From an uncultured Lachnospiraceae bacterium (GTDB taxonomy: Bacteria > Bacillota > Clostridia > Lachnospirales > Lachnospiraceae), in the NCBI GenBank assembly GCA_900555195.1, contig USKC01000046.1:1-14190 (forward strand): DNA of 14,190 bases, given 5' to 3'. Position numbers and translations under genes: made by a program. The notes under the pieces were generated by a model. The model made no database searches and was not told where the DNA came from. It worked only from the letters and a program-made list of their open reading frames with translations. Position 1 is the stretch's first letter. Every line of letters starts with the position of its first letter. Below are positions 7,103 through 14,190 of this stretch, piece after piece.

Positions 7103-7948
7103 TCACAGTTCATCCGCCCTCATGCAGCCCGCCAGTTTTCTCTGCCTGGTCACTTCATACATCATGATCGAAGCGGCACAGCTCACATTGAAGGAAGACG
7201 CATAGGACGTCTCAGCCATAGGGATGGTGCACAGCAGGTCGCAGTACTCCTTAAACGCCTTGTTCAGGCCCATGGTTTCGTTTCCTACCATCAGCATCAA
7301 AGGCCCTGTCAGGTCTGCTCCGTAAATCGGGTTCTGTTTATGCGCTGTGGTTCCTATTGTAACGAAACCAGGGTACTGTTCTTTCAGCCTTTCCACATAG
7401 GAAAACAGCTCCTTGTTGTCGGAAATTCTCACTACCGGCATATTAAAGAAAGAGCCCATGGCGGAAACCACCACATCCGGATCATACAGATCCACCGCGT
7501 GCCCTGTCAGAATCAGCATATCTGCTCCCAGGGCATCACAGGAACGGATCAGGGTTCCCAGATTTCCCCTGTTGGATGGCCTGTCAAACAGCACGAGAAA
7601 GGGGTTATCTGACAAAGGAACTTTCTCCAGACTGTCCTGCCTCATCTCAATGACAGCCATCAGCTCTGAGGTATCCTCCTTGCCGCTCAATTCCCGCATT
7701 AATTCCGGCGTAAGACGGTAATTGGCATCCGTAGGCACCTCGCGAAGCATATTTATGGCCCAGTCCGACATTTCTCTTCCGTCATAGAGAAAGGATCTGA
7801 TTTTCCATCCGTTTTTCACAGCCTCGTTCAGGCTCCGAACGCCTTCCACCAAAAATTCATTATAACGGTATCGCTTATTCCGATTTGTTTTTAATACTTC
7901 AAATCTCTGATAAATATTGTTTTTATTAAATATTTTTATCTCGCCCAT
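7103..7948 (-). CDS. TrmH/SpoU-family RNA 2'-O-methyltransferase
   Basis: This 281-residue protein is a SPOUT-fold methyltransferase that uses S-adenosylmethionine to methylate a ribose 2'-OH in tRNA or rRNA. An N-terminal RNA-substrate-binding part (about 10-105, including RYNEFLVEGVRSL) precedes the catalytic domain. Motif 1 is SNRGNLGTLIRSCDALG (125-141), motif 2 is LMVGNETMG (219-227), and motif 3 is IPM....SSFNVSCAASI (242-261), which carries the Asn and Ser of the cofactor knot. Motif 3 has a slightly longer loop than the common IPM-x5-SLNVS form. The start at 7948 has only a weak AGAGG 12 bases upstream. An in-frame TAG lies further up and no better start exists, so translation may be coupled to degV, which ends 26 bases before it. 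The exact target nucleotide cannot be told from sequence. Confidence 0.88.
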   Translation of the reverse strand: MGEIKIFNKNNIYQRFEVLKTNRNKRYRYNEFLVEGVRSLNEAVKNGWKIRSFLYDGREMSDWAINMLREVPTDANYRLTPELMRELSGKEDTSELMAVIEMRQDSLEKVPLSDNPFLVLFDRPSNRGNLGTLIRSCDALGADMLILTGHAVDLYDPDVVVSAMGSFFNMPVVRISDNKELFSYVERLKEQYPGFVTIGTTAHKQNPIYGADLTGPLMLMVGNETMGLNKAFKEYCDLLCTIPMAETSYASSFNVSCAASIMMYEVTRQRKLAGCMRADEL

Positions 7949-7974
7949 AGCGCAGGACAGCCTCTTTTCTATTT

Positions 7975-8844
7975 TTATCTCTCGTCTCCCATAAAGAACA
8001 GGGCAATGGTTCCAGGGCCGGAATGCGCACCGATGGTCGGTCCGATCTCATTGATCATGCATGCTTCTATCCCAAAACGTTCTTTGACCAGCTCCCTGAC
8101 CAACTGCGCATCTTCCAGCGCATCTCCATGGCTGATAAAGAAGCACTCGTTTTTATCTCGGTAGCTTCCCATTTTCTTTTCCATCATATCCACCAGGGAA
8201 ACCAAAGATTTCTTTCTTCCGCGGACCTTTCCGACAGCTACAAGATGCCCCTCATCATCCACATGAAGAAGAGGCTTGATCCCCGCCAGCGTTCCCACAA
8301 TCGCCGTTGCTTTGCTCACTCTCCCTCCTCTGTGAAGATGGAACAGGTCATCCACAGTGAAGACGTGAACCAGGTTCAGCTTATGCTGCTCCACCCAATC
8401 TGCCACAGCGTCCATGGAGTCTCCCATTTTTTTCCGCTGCACTGCCAAATGTACAAGCAGTCCTTCCCCCAAAGAGGCACACAGTGTATCCACCACAATG
8501 ATACGGCAGTCTTTTTCTTCTTCCATTAGCTCTTCTGCAGCTGCCTTGATATTATTACATGTACCGCTCAGCCCAGAAGAAAAAGCGAGGACCAGAAGCT
8601 GCCTGTCCTCCTTCAGAAACTCTCTCAGACAATTCTTCGCCGCTTCCGGATTCACCTGTGAAGTGGTTGGCATCATTCCCTCCCGCATTCTGGCATAGAA
8701 TTCCTTCACATCCATCTCCTGCCCGGTTCCATATGCGATCCCATCCACAATATAGGGAATCACGATTCTGCCGATCCCATTGCTTTCCAGATATTCCTTG
8801 GGCAAATCGGCTGTAGTATCCGTAATTATTTTAAAATCAGCCAT
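7975..8844 (-). CDS. DegV-family fatty-acid-binding protein
   Basis: The 289-residue protein has all DegV landmarks: TDTTADLP (8-15), the lipid-contacting TTSQV (60-64), SSGLSGT (89-95), LHRGGRVS (170-177) and the C-terminal GPTIGAHSGPG with His274. In Firmicutes, DegV/FakB proteins bind a fatty acid and present it to the kinase FakA for phosphorylation and entry into phospholipid. No FakA-like gene is in this window. Several DegV paralogues are usual in Clostridia, so I give no symbol. The start at 8844 is preceded by GGGGAGA, and a good promoter lies about 75 bases upstream. It is followed closely by the trmH-family gene on the same strand, so the two are probably co-transcribed. Confidence 0.92.
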   Translation of the reverse strand: MADFKIITDTTADLPKEYLESNGIGRIVIPYIVDGIAYGTGQEMDVKEFYARMREGMMPTTSQVNPEAAKNCLREFLKEDRQLLVLAFSSGLSGTCNNIKAAAEELMEEEKDCRIIVVDTLCASLGEGLLVHLAVQRKKMGDSMDAVADWVEQHKLNLVHVFTVDDLFHLHRGGRVSKATAIVGTLAGIKPLLHVDDEGHLVAVGKVRGRKKSLVSLVDMMEKKMGSYRDKNECFFISHGDALEDAQLVRELVKERFGIEACMINEIGPTIGAHSGPGTIALFFMGDER

Positions 8845-8920
8845 GTTTTCTCCCCTTCTGCTTTTTCTCTATTCGCTCTTTGTTTTCTGTTCTGGCTTTT
8901 CGTATTTCAAGCCATTTTTT

Positions 8921-8949
8921 ATTTTACCATGGTGCGTTTTCCCTGACAA
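8921..8949 (-). promoter_or_regulatory. Promoter of the degV-trmH operon
   Basis: The minus strand shows TTGTCA (8949-8944), exactly 17 bases, then TAAAAT (8926-8921), a good sigma-70-type promoter. A tandem 20-base repeat begins 4 bases upstream of the -35 box. Confidence 0.68.
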
Positions 8950-8953
8950 TCCT

Positions 8954-8998
8954 ATTTAAGGACAAAGGCCGCCCTGCAATTTAAGGGCAAAAGGCGCC
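8954..8998. repeat. Tandem imperfect 20-base repeat between degV and the ABC operon
   Basis: Copy 1 (8954-8973) reads ATTTAAGGACAAAGGCCGCC and copy 2 (8979-8998) reads ATTTAAGGGCAAAAGGCGCC, identical at 17 of 20 positions and 25 bases apart. They lie between divergent genes, against the degV -35 box and about 130 bases before the ABC operon. They may bind a regulator. I do not recognise them as a known riboswitch or operator. Confidence 0.55.
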
Positions 8999-9087
8999 AT
9001 CAGTTTATGCTGCCTAACTGTGAATAATTGGGCATGGAAGCCATCTTACAACAAAAAGGAACAATATTCCCGTATTTTCATATGATA

Positions 9088-9096
9088 TGTTATAGA
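9088..9096 (+). promoter_or_regulatory. Possible extended -10 promoter of the ABC transporter operon
   Basis: TGTTATAGA resembles an extended -10 element 30 bases before the ATPase ATG. No convincing -35 box lies 16-18 bases upstream, so this is a weak call. Confidence 0.3.
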
Positions 9097-9125
9097 TTCA
9101 TTTGCTGTCGGATTGGAGGAATGAT

Positions 9126-9893
9126 ATGGAAAAGGTACAATTATCTTTGAAAAATATATCCTATTCCTACCACAGCCTGGACGGAGAAATACGGGCGCTT
9201 GACGACATCTCTTTCAGCGTAACGGCCGGGGAATTTCTCGCAATCGTAGGTCCAAGCGGCTGTGGCAAGTCAACAATTCTTTCTCTGATTGCCGGATTAC
9301 TCCATCCCGAATCCGGCGATATTACTTTTTATACAGCGGATCCTAAGGCTCCAAAACCCGGAATCGGCTATATGCTCCAGCATGACCATTTATTTGAATG
9401 GCGCGATATATACCGCAATGTGACACTGGGACTAGAGATTAATAAGCAGCTTTCGCCTGAAAGGAAACAAAAAGTTCTGAAAATGGTGGAAGACTATGGT
9501 CTTTCTCCTTTCCTTCACAAGAAACCAAGTGAACTTTCCGGGGGGCTGAAGCAGAGAGCTGCCCTGGTACGCACCATGGCTATGGAACCGGAAATTCTTC
9601 TGCTGGATGAACCCTTTAGCGCGCTCGATTACCAGACCAGGCTGAGCGTTTCTTCCGATATATGCAGAATCATCCGCTTATCGGGCAAAACTGCGATCCT
9701 GATCACCCACGACTTATCAGAAGCGATCAGCCTGGCGGATCGTGTCATTGTGCTCAGCAAACGGCCGGCCGTTGTGAAGGCCGAAATTCCGATCCACCTC
9801 ACTTTGCTGGATGACAGTCCGCTGGCGGCCCGCAATGCGCCGGAGTTCAAAGATTATTTTAATCAGCTGTGGGAGGAACTGAATGATGAATGA
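9126..9893 (+). CDS. ABC transporter ATP-binding protein, NitT/TauT (SsuB-like) type
   Basis: This 255-residue protein is the cytoplasmic ATPase of an ABC importer. The motifs are complete: Walker A GPSGCGKST (42-50), Q-loop Gln85, signature LSGGLKQR (137-144), Walker B ILLLDEPFSALD (157-168) and H-loop His195 in LITHDLSEA. Overall it resembles the nitrate, taurine, aliphatic-sulfonate and thiamine-precursor importers. I start at the ATG at 9126 because GGAGG lies 6 bases upstream; the frame also reaches a TTG at 9102. The 3' end overlaps the permease start by 11 bases, so the two form an operon. The transported substrate cannot be inferred because no substrate-binding protein is encoded next to it. 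Confidence 0.93.
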   Translation: MEKVQLSLKNISYSYHSLDGEIRALDDISFSVTAGEFLAIVGPSGCGKSTILSLIAGLLHPESGDITFYTADPKAPKPGIGYMLQHDHLFEWRDIYRNVTLGLEINKQLSPERKQKVLKMVEDYGLSPFLHKKPSELSGGLKQRAALVRTMAMEPEILLLDEPFSALDYQTRLSVSSDICRIIRLSGKTAILITHDLSEAISLADRVIVLSKRPAVVKAEIPIHLTLLDDSPLAARNAPEFKDYFNQLWEELNDE

Positions 9894-10716
9894 ACAGGAA
9901 AAATTACTGGAAACCAGGGAAAATGCATCTGCTGAGCGTCAGCTTAAATATATTGCGGCAAACAGGCGGCATCATCGGATCGTATCCTTTGCCCGCGTTT
10001 TCATTTTGATCGCTTTTCTCATTTTATGGGAAGTATGCGCGGATCTCAAGATCATTGATTCCTTTTTCTTTTCCAGCCCGAGCCGTGTTGTGGTCAGTTT
10101 CATCACCCTTCTGGAAAAGAACGCCCTCCTCACCCATATCGGGATCACGCTGTATGAAACCATCCTGAGTTTTCTGCTGGTTTTCTTCATCAGCATGGTA
10201 TGCGCCACGCTCCTGTGGTATTCCACCAAGCTGACGGAAATTCTGGAACCCTATCTTGTCGTGCTCAACAGCCTGCCGAAATCCGCCCTCGCCCCTCTTC
10301 TCATCGTCTGGCTGGGCACTGGCATGAATACCATCATCGTGGCCGGAATTTCCGTCGCCCTGTTTGGAGCCATCATTAATCTCTACACCGGCTTTCGGCA
10401 GGTGGATGAGGAAAAAATCAAGCTGATCTATACGCTGGGCGGCAACCGCAGGGATACGCTTTTTAAGGTCGTTCTGCCCGGTTCCATTCCCATTATTCTG
10501 AGCACGATGAAGGTAAATATCGGCCTGGCTCTGGTGGGTGTGATCATTGGAGAATTCCTTGCCGCAAGGCGGGGGCTGGGATATCTGATTATTTATGGGA
10601 GCCAGGTATTCCGGCTGGATATGGTAATCACCTCTATCCTAATTCTCTGTGTGATCGCCATGGGGCTGTATCAGCTCATTCAATGGCTGGAACACGCTTA
10701 TGAAAAAAGAAATTAA
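9883..10716 (+). CDS. ABC transporter permease, NitT/TauT (SsuC-like) type
   Basis: The 277-residue integral membrane protein is of the binding-protein-dependent transport permease family. After a charged cytoplasmic tail of about 33 residues come six or so membrane segments (about 34-52, 85-113, 122-145, 148-170, 205-228, 245-268). The family's PSRV (66-69) and the LPKSALAPLLIVWLGTG region (131-147) are visible. The cytoplasmic EAA loop that contacts the ATPase is at about 183-202 (TLGGNRRDTLFKVVLPG). Two ATGs in tandem, 9883 and 9886, share the same GGAGG site. I give the first, but either is possible. The gene overlaps the end of the ATPase gene and is followed by a terminator, so the operon contains just these two genes. 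Confidence 0.92.
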   Translation: MMNEQEKLLETRENASAERQLKYIAANRRHHRIVSFARVFILIAFLILWEVCADLKIIDSFFFSSPSRVVVSFITLLEKNALLTHIGITLYETILSFLLVFFISMVCATLLWYSTKLTEILEPYLVVLNSLPKSALAPLLIVWLGTGMNTIIVAGISVALFGAIINLYTGFRQVDEEKIKLIYTLGGNRRDTLFKVVLPGSIPIILSTMKVNIGLALVGVIIGEFLAARRGLGYLIIYGSQVFRLDMVITSILILCVIAMGLYQLIQWLEHAYEKRN

Positions 10717-10732
10717 GTCCCATGCCTCTTCT

Positions 10733-10785
10733 CCGGCGGCAGCCTTAGAAATATACTGGCTTTGCCGCCGGCTCTTCTTGTTTTG
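10733..10785 (+). terminator. Intrinsic terminator of the ABC transporter operon
   Basis: A 9-bp stem, CCGGCGGCA (10733-10741) with TGCCGCCGG (10763-10771), can be lengthened inward by GCC/GGC. It is followed on the plus strand by CTCTTCTTGTTTT. The minus-strand side lacks an immediate T run, so it mainly serves the plus-strand operon. Confidence 0.75.
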
Positions 10786-10805
10786 CTGACCGGCCGTATC
10801 TCTTC

Positions 10806-11636
10806 TCACCTCTTTTTCGTCCGCTCCCGCATCCGTCTGAACGGCTCCAGGAAACGGTTGATATGGGCTCCGATCAGAAATAAATAGAAGCAGAAATACA
10901 GCCAAAGCATCAAGATCACGATGGTTGTCAGGCTTCCGTACATATCAAACGCGTTAAAGTGCTGTACATAGATGGAAAAACCCCATGAAAACAGGTTCCA
11001 GGATGTGGCGGAAAATACCGCTCCGGGGATCTGATGGGAAAACTTCAGTTTGCAGTTCGGAATATAGGTATACATCGCCGCAAAGATCATGGTCATGATA
11101 CACCAGGAGAAAATTCCGCGCAGGTGCAGCAGCAGTTCAAACAGCGCTTCCATCCCAGGCGCATGCCGGATCACTACCCCTGCCAGCAGATTCCCAAAAA
11201 CCATTACGGTCAGGGAAAAAACCACGGTCACCAGAAAAATGATGAGATAGAATGAAGCAATCAGCCTCTGAAGGACATAGTTTCTATCCTCCACCACTCC
11301 GTTCATGGCATTCAGGCCGCGCATCAGAGCCAGCACGCCTTTCCCCGCTGACCACACCGTTACGATGGCCGTTACGCTCACCATGCCGAAGGTACTGTCA
11401 TAAATGCTCTGAACCAGAGAAAACAGGAACGGAGAAATGGACGGCGGCAGAAGTCCCACCGCTGCCAGCAGATCCGATTCCTGAAGCAGCGGCGTAAAAG
11501 ACAGAATCGAACAGATCAGCATGATCATGGGGATCAAGGAAAGAAAAATGAAAAATGCCGTGCTGGACGCATATGCATTCACATTCACTCGGCTCATCTG
11601 CCTGGCAAATCCTCTTAAAATCCGGTAAATCCTCAT
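10806..11636 (-). CDS. YihY/BrkB-family membrane protein
   Basis: This 276-residue protein belongs to the YihY/virulence-factor BrkB family, once called ribonuclease BN. Its members are polytopic membrane proteins whose molecular function is not settled. About six membrane segments are visible (about 25-48, 83-105, 126-155, 175-192, 203-224, 236-258). The family's hallmark features are present: the YTYIPN turn (189-194), the GAVFSATSWNLFSWGFSIYV helix, and the YGSLTTIVILMLWLYF helix ending in GAHINR. A basic tail (RRMRERTKKR) closes the protein. The start at 11636 is preceded by AGAAGGGA. The gene begins 14 bases after the stop of the upstream SpoIID-domain gene, so the two are probably one operon. 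No terminator is obvious on its strand. Confidence 0.87.
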   Translation of the reverse strand: MRIYRILRGFARQMSRVNVNAYASSTAFFIFLSLIPMIMLICSILSFTPLLQESDLLAAVGLLPPSISPFLFSLVQSIYDSTFGMVSVTAIVTVWSAGKGVLALMRGLNAMNGVVEDRNYVLQRLIASFYLIIFLVTVVFSLTVMVFGNLLAGVVIRHAPGMEALFELLLHLRGIFSWCIMTMIFAAMYTYIPNCKLKFSHQIPGAVFSATSWNLFSWGFSIYVQHFNAFDMYGSLTTIVILMLWLYFCFYLFLIGAHINRFLEPFRRMRERTKKR

Positions 11637-11650
11637 GCTTTTATTCCCTT

Positions 11651-14149
11651 CTAGTATATTTTCCTAACACTGCTTCCCTCATAGAAGAAGCTCAGAATAT
11701 TTCCGCTGTCGCAGCCTGCCTGGGCCATGCTCCTGGCCCCATTCTGGCTCATGCCGACGCCATGGCCAAAGCCACCTCCGATCAGCGAATAGCCCGACAC
11801 ATAGCCATCCTCTTTCTGTGTCTGCAGAATGAAAAATGCGCTGGGCAATAAAGACGTGGCCTGATAAGTACTTCCGTCCTGCCGGATCACCTGGCTGCTG
11901 CCGTCGCTTAGAACATATCGGATATTATGTTCGGTACGAATCATCAGAGCAGCATTTTCTCCCTCAATCACCAGTTCTTCTGCAACGCCTCCGGTGTTTC
12001 TGGCCGCAACATAGATATCTGTTATTCTTCCCGGATCCACCGGACTTTGATTCACATAGCTTCCATCCGCCTGACGGACAAATACGCAGCTGGGACTCGC
12101 TTCGTAACGTTTTACAATATTGGCATACAGCACTTCTGGATCAATCTGTTCCACCTGATATGTCCATCTGTACCATGCCTCCTCCTGCTCAAAATCGGAT
12201 TCCCTGCTGCCTGTGATAAATGCCGCAAAAGCTTCCTCTGCTTCCATGGCATCCGCAGCGCTGATATCCTCTTCTCTTACATTTTCATCGATGGTATCCC
12301 CTTCCGCATCTGTCACACCTGCCACATTCACGGCTTTTGCCTGTAAATAGGGGAACTGTTCCGGATCGGAAGCCTGCCAGATTCCCGTATCCGTTCCATA
12401 ACCACAGGAGGTGGAATAATAATAGGCCTCAGCCAGTTCTTCTCCATAGTACAAAAGTTCTCCTTTGGTCTCTTTCACGGCCTTCGTCGTATCCGCGTTC
12501 TCCGTGATGTTATTATAGACCTGAAAGGCAGAGCTGTCGTCCACATGCGCTCCATAGGTCGGCAGTCCCGCATGCAGCATCTTGGCATACGCATAGGTAC
12601 GGGCGCAGACGGCCTGCGCCTTCAGCGCTTCCAGAGGATAGGTGGACGGCATTTCGCTGGGCACCACTGCATACAGGTACTCTTCCAGCAGAAGTTCATT
12701 GATGACAACGATTCCATCCGCCTCCCGTTCCAGTTCCAGGCTTCCTCTGTAAGACGGTATTCCCTGGTTTCGTTCCACATTGAGCAGACGAATGCGTCCG
12801 GTGAGCGCCTCAGGCTGTATCCGGATATGATCCGAGGCAAAAAGAGCGCTGTCACGTCCGATCGTTAACGTCTCCCCTGCCGGAAGAATCTGTGTCTGCT
12901 CGGAGCCATATTCCCCGGTAATCACCTGCAGGTCACAATCCGCCTGCAGCTCCACCACATCATGATAAGCGCTTCCATAGCCGGAGGTTTTTACCAGCAC
13001 ACGGATATTCTCCATTGCCTCTTCCTTCACAACAAGAGCCGCTTGGACCTGACCATTTTCCAGAACAAAATCTGCAAAATCATATCCGATGCACAGATCT
13101 GACGTATAATACTTCTTCAGCTTTCCATATAGACGATATATCTTCAATTCTTCAGCAAACGGGAGAAATCCCTGTCCCTCCACCTCCACACCGTCTTCCA
13201 GCACCTTCAGAAGCCTTCCGGACACTTTATCCTGCCGTATATGAACGCGATTAAGCGCACCATCCGTAAATCCCAAAACCGCGATCTGCTCCCGCTGCGC
13301 TCCCATCTCCTGCGCGCTGAGCGGTGTGGGAATACGCAGTTCATAATCGTTCCAAAAGCAGCGCAGGGCATTTTCCTCCACCTCCATGATCCAAATGTTG
13401 GATAACTCGCTGTCCGCCCCGTCAACGGAACGGACGGCATACAGTTCCTGCCCCTGCACGATAGCGGTCACCGGCAAAAAAAGGCAGTCCCTGACCCTGT
13501 CCGTCCGAAACCGATACGCCTGTTTTGATGAAATCAGCATATCTTCCGCCAATGCCGTTCCTTCCTGATCCAGCACATCCTTGCCAATTCCGATCGGCGT
13601 CAGCGATACATCTTGGATGAGCCCCTGCGTATCATAAACGCCTCTTGCCGCGTCAAAAAAATCATACCAGTCCGAAAGGAGCACGCTGTCCCTGTTCCGA
13701 TAACCGTCCGGCAATTCATATCCGCATTCCGGAAACAGCGCCGCAATCTCCTTCCATGTGGCATAATCCAGCAAACCGGTCGCCTCCGAATCCGTCTCCC
13801 GCGCAAAAAGAGCCGCAAGCACAGCCTCATCCGCCCTTCCTGCCGTATCTGCCAGCAGCCTGGTCAGATTCTCAGCCTCCTGCCAATTCAGGTACTCTCC
13901 TTTGGGCCCGGGAAGAAGCACCGTTCGGATCGTCGTGAGCAGAAGAAAAACAAGAAGTGCTGTACCGATTACAATCGCCGCGAATTTTCCCCATCTTCCT
14001 CCCGGAACCGGAGCATTTCCCCTTCTCCTTCGTGCGGTTCGCTTTCGATATGTGGCGGCCATCTTTCTTCTGTCATATGCATAAGATGCCCTGTATGTAC
14101 GTCTTCTTCCTGAAGATGAACTTTTCCTTCCGCGTCCTTCCATTGACAT
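11651..14149 (-). CDS. SpoIID/LytB-domain protein with long N-terminal region
   Basis: The 832-residue protein is membrane-anchored. A strongly basic cytoplasmic tail (1-55) precedes one membrane segment (about 56-79), and the rest should lie outside the membrane. The SpoIID/LytB domain covers roughly 460-832. It has the catalytic-type Glu499 in VVPSEMPSTYPLEALKAQA, STSCGYGT with Cys582, and the C-terminal GGGFGHGVGMSQNGA (about 792-806). SpoIID is a lytic transglycosylase that cleaves denuded peptidoglycan glycan strands during engulfment, while LytB-type relatives act in vegetative wall metabolism. At 832 residues it is far longer than SpoIID itself (about 340), so it is not the classical spoIID. 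Residues 80-450 match no family I recognise. Two ATGs (14149, 14143) compete behind a GAAAGAGAGCGGG stretch. Its upstream promoter is beyond or at the right edge. Confidence 0.85.
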   Translation of the reverse strand: MSMEGRGRKSSSSGRRRTYRASYAYDRRKMAATYRKRTARRRRGNAPVPGGRWGKFAAIVIGTALLVFLLLTTIRTVLLPGPKGEYLNWQEAENLTRLLADTAGRADEAVLAALFARETDSEATGLLDYATWKEIAALFPECGYELPDGYRNRDSVLLSDWYDFFDAARGVYDTQGLIQDVSLTPIGIGKDVLDQEGTALAEDMLISSKQAYRFRTDRVRDCLFLPVTAIVQGQELYAVRSVDGADSELSNIWIMEVEENALRCFWNDYELRIPTPLSAQEMGAQREQIAVLGFTDGALNRVHIRQDKVSGRLLKVLEDGVEVEGQGFLPFAEELKIYRLYGKLKKYYTSDLCIGYDFADFVLENGQVQAALVVKEEAMENIRVLVKTSGYGSAYHDVVELQADCDLQVITGEYGSEQTQILPAGETLTIGRDSALFASDHIRIQPEALTGRIRLLNVERNQGIPSYRGSLELEREADGIVVINELLLEEYLYAVVPSEMPSTYPLEALKAQAVCARTYAYAKMLHAGLPTYGAHVDDSSAFQVYNNITENADTTKAVKETKGELLYYGEELAEAYYYSTSCGYGTDTGIWQASDPEQFPYLQAKAVNVAGVTDAEGDTIDENVREEDISAADAMEAEEAFAAFITGSRESDFEQEEAWYRWTYQVEQIDPEVLYANIVKRYEASPSCVFVRQADGSYVNQSPVDPGRITDIYVAARNTGGVAEELVIEGENAALMIRTEHNIRYVLSDGSSQVIRQDGSTYQATSLLPSAFFILQTQKEDGYVSGYSLIGGGFGHGVGMSQNGARSMAQAGCDSGNILSFFYEGSSVRKIY

Positions 14150-14190
14150 CCCGCTCTCTTTCCACCCTTCCCAGTTACTGAAAAAAGCAG

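Noticed and set aside
8950..9125. TPP or guanidine riboswitch in front of the NitT/TauT-type transporter
   Set aside because: I looked for the TPP core (CUGAGA, ACCUGAUC) and the ykkC/guanidine-I core (ACGGGACAAAAGCCCGG-like) and found neither.
10733..10771. Two-way terminator also serving the BrkB-family gene
   Set aside because: On the minus strand the stem is followed by AGAAGAGGC, with no nearby T run, so only the plus-strand role is supported.
1..14190. CRISPR array, tRNA/rRNA genes, insertion sequences or prophage
   Set aside because: No regularly spaced repeats, no cloverleaf or rRNA-like segments, and no transposase, integrase or phage genes are seen on either strand.

Overview
The window looks like chromosomal DNA of an anaerobic, spore-forming Firmicute, most likely a Lachnospiraceae/Clostridia member. 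Grounds: a complete cotJABC spore-coat operon, a glycyl-radical pyruvate formate-lyase, DegV and SpoIID/LytB families, strong AGGAGG-type ribosome binding sites and moderate GC content. The family-level assignment is inference. I see no phage, transposon, CRISPR, tRNA or rRNA, and no gene-free stretch longer than about 280 bases.

Layout from left to right. (1) A minus-strand membrane sensor with an extracytoplasmic Cache-like domain, cut by the left edge. (2) Minus-strand pflB, ending in a clear terminator. Its leader has a strong promoter, a ZTP/ZMP ('pfl motif') riboswitch aptamer and an overlapping intrinsic terminator. (3) A minus-strand FMN_bind plus FAD_binding_2 flavoprotein with its own promoter. 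It lacks the usual flavinylation Thr and the usual fumarate-binding residues. (4) Divergent plus-strand cotJA-cotJB-cotJC, preceded by a sigma-E-like promoter and followed by a hairpin. (5) A minus-strand degV-trmH pair with a good promoter. (6) A divergent plus-strand two-gene ABC importer (ATPase plus permease, NitT/TauT type) with no substrate-binding protein beside it, ending in a terminator. (7) A minus-strand pair at the right edge: a large SpoIID/LytB-domain protein followed by a YihY/BrkB-family membrane protein.

How the genes work together. The most informative element is the pflB control region. Pyruvate formate-lyase makes formate, formate feeds 10-formyl-tetrahydrofolate, and ZMP/ZTP accumulates when that cofactor is scarce. 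The sequence shows P1, P2, P3, the GACGG/CCGTC pseudoknot, and a terminator stem that shares bases with P3. A ligand-dependent antitermination switch can therefore be read directly. The cotJ genes encode spore-coat proteins including a manganese-catalase-like CotJC with all expected metal ligands. The remaining genes are housekeeping or of unknown substrate. No wholly new multi-gene system is evident. The points most worth following up are the riboswitch, the atypical flavoprotein, the tandem repeat between degV and the ABC operon, and the long uncharacterised part of the SpoIID-like protein.
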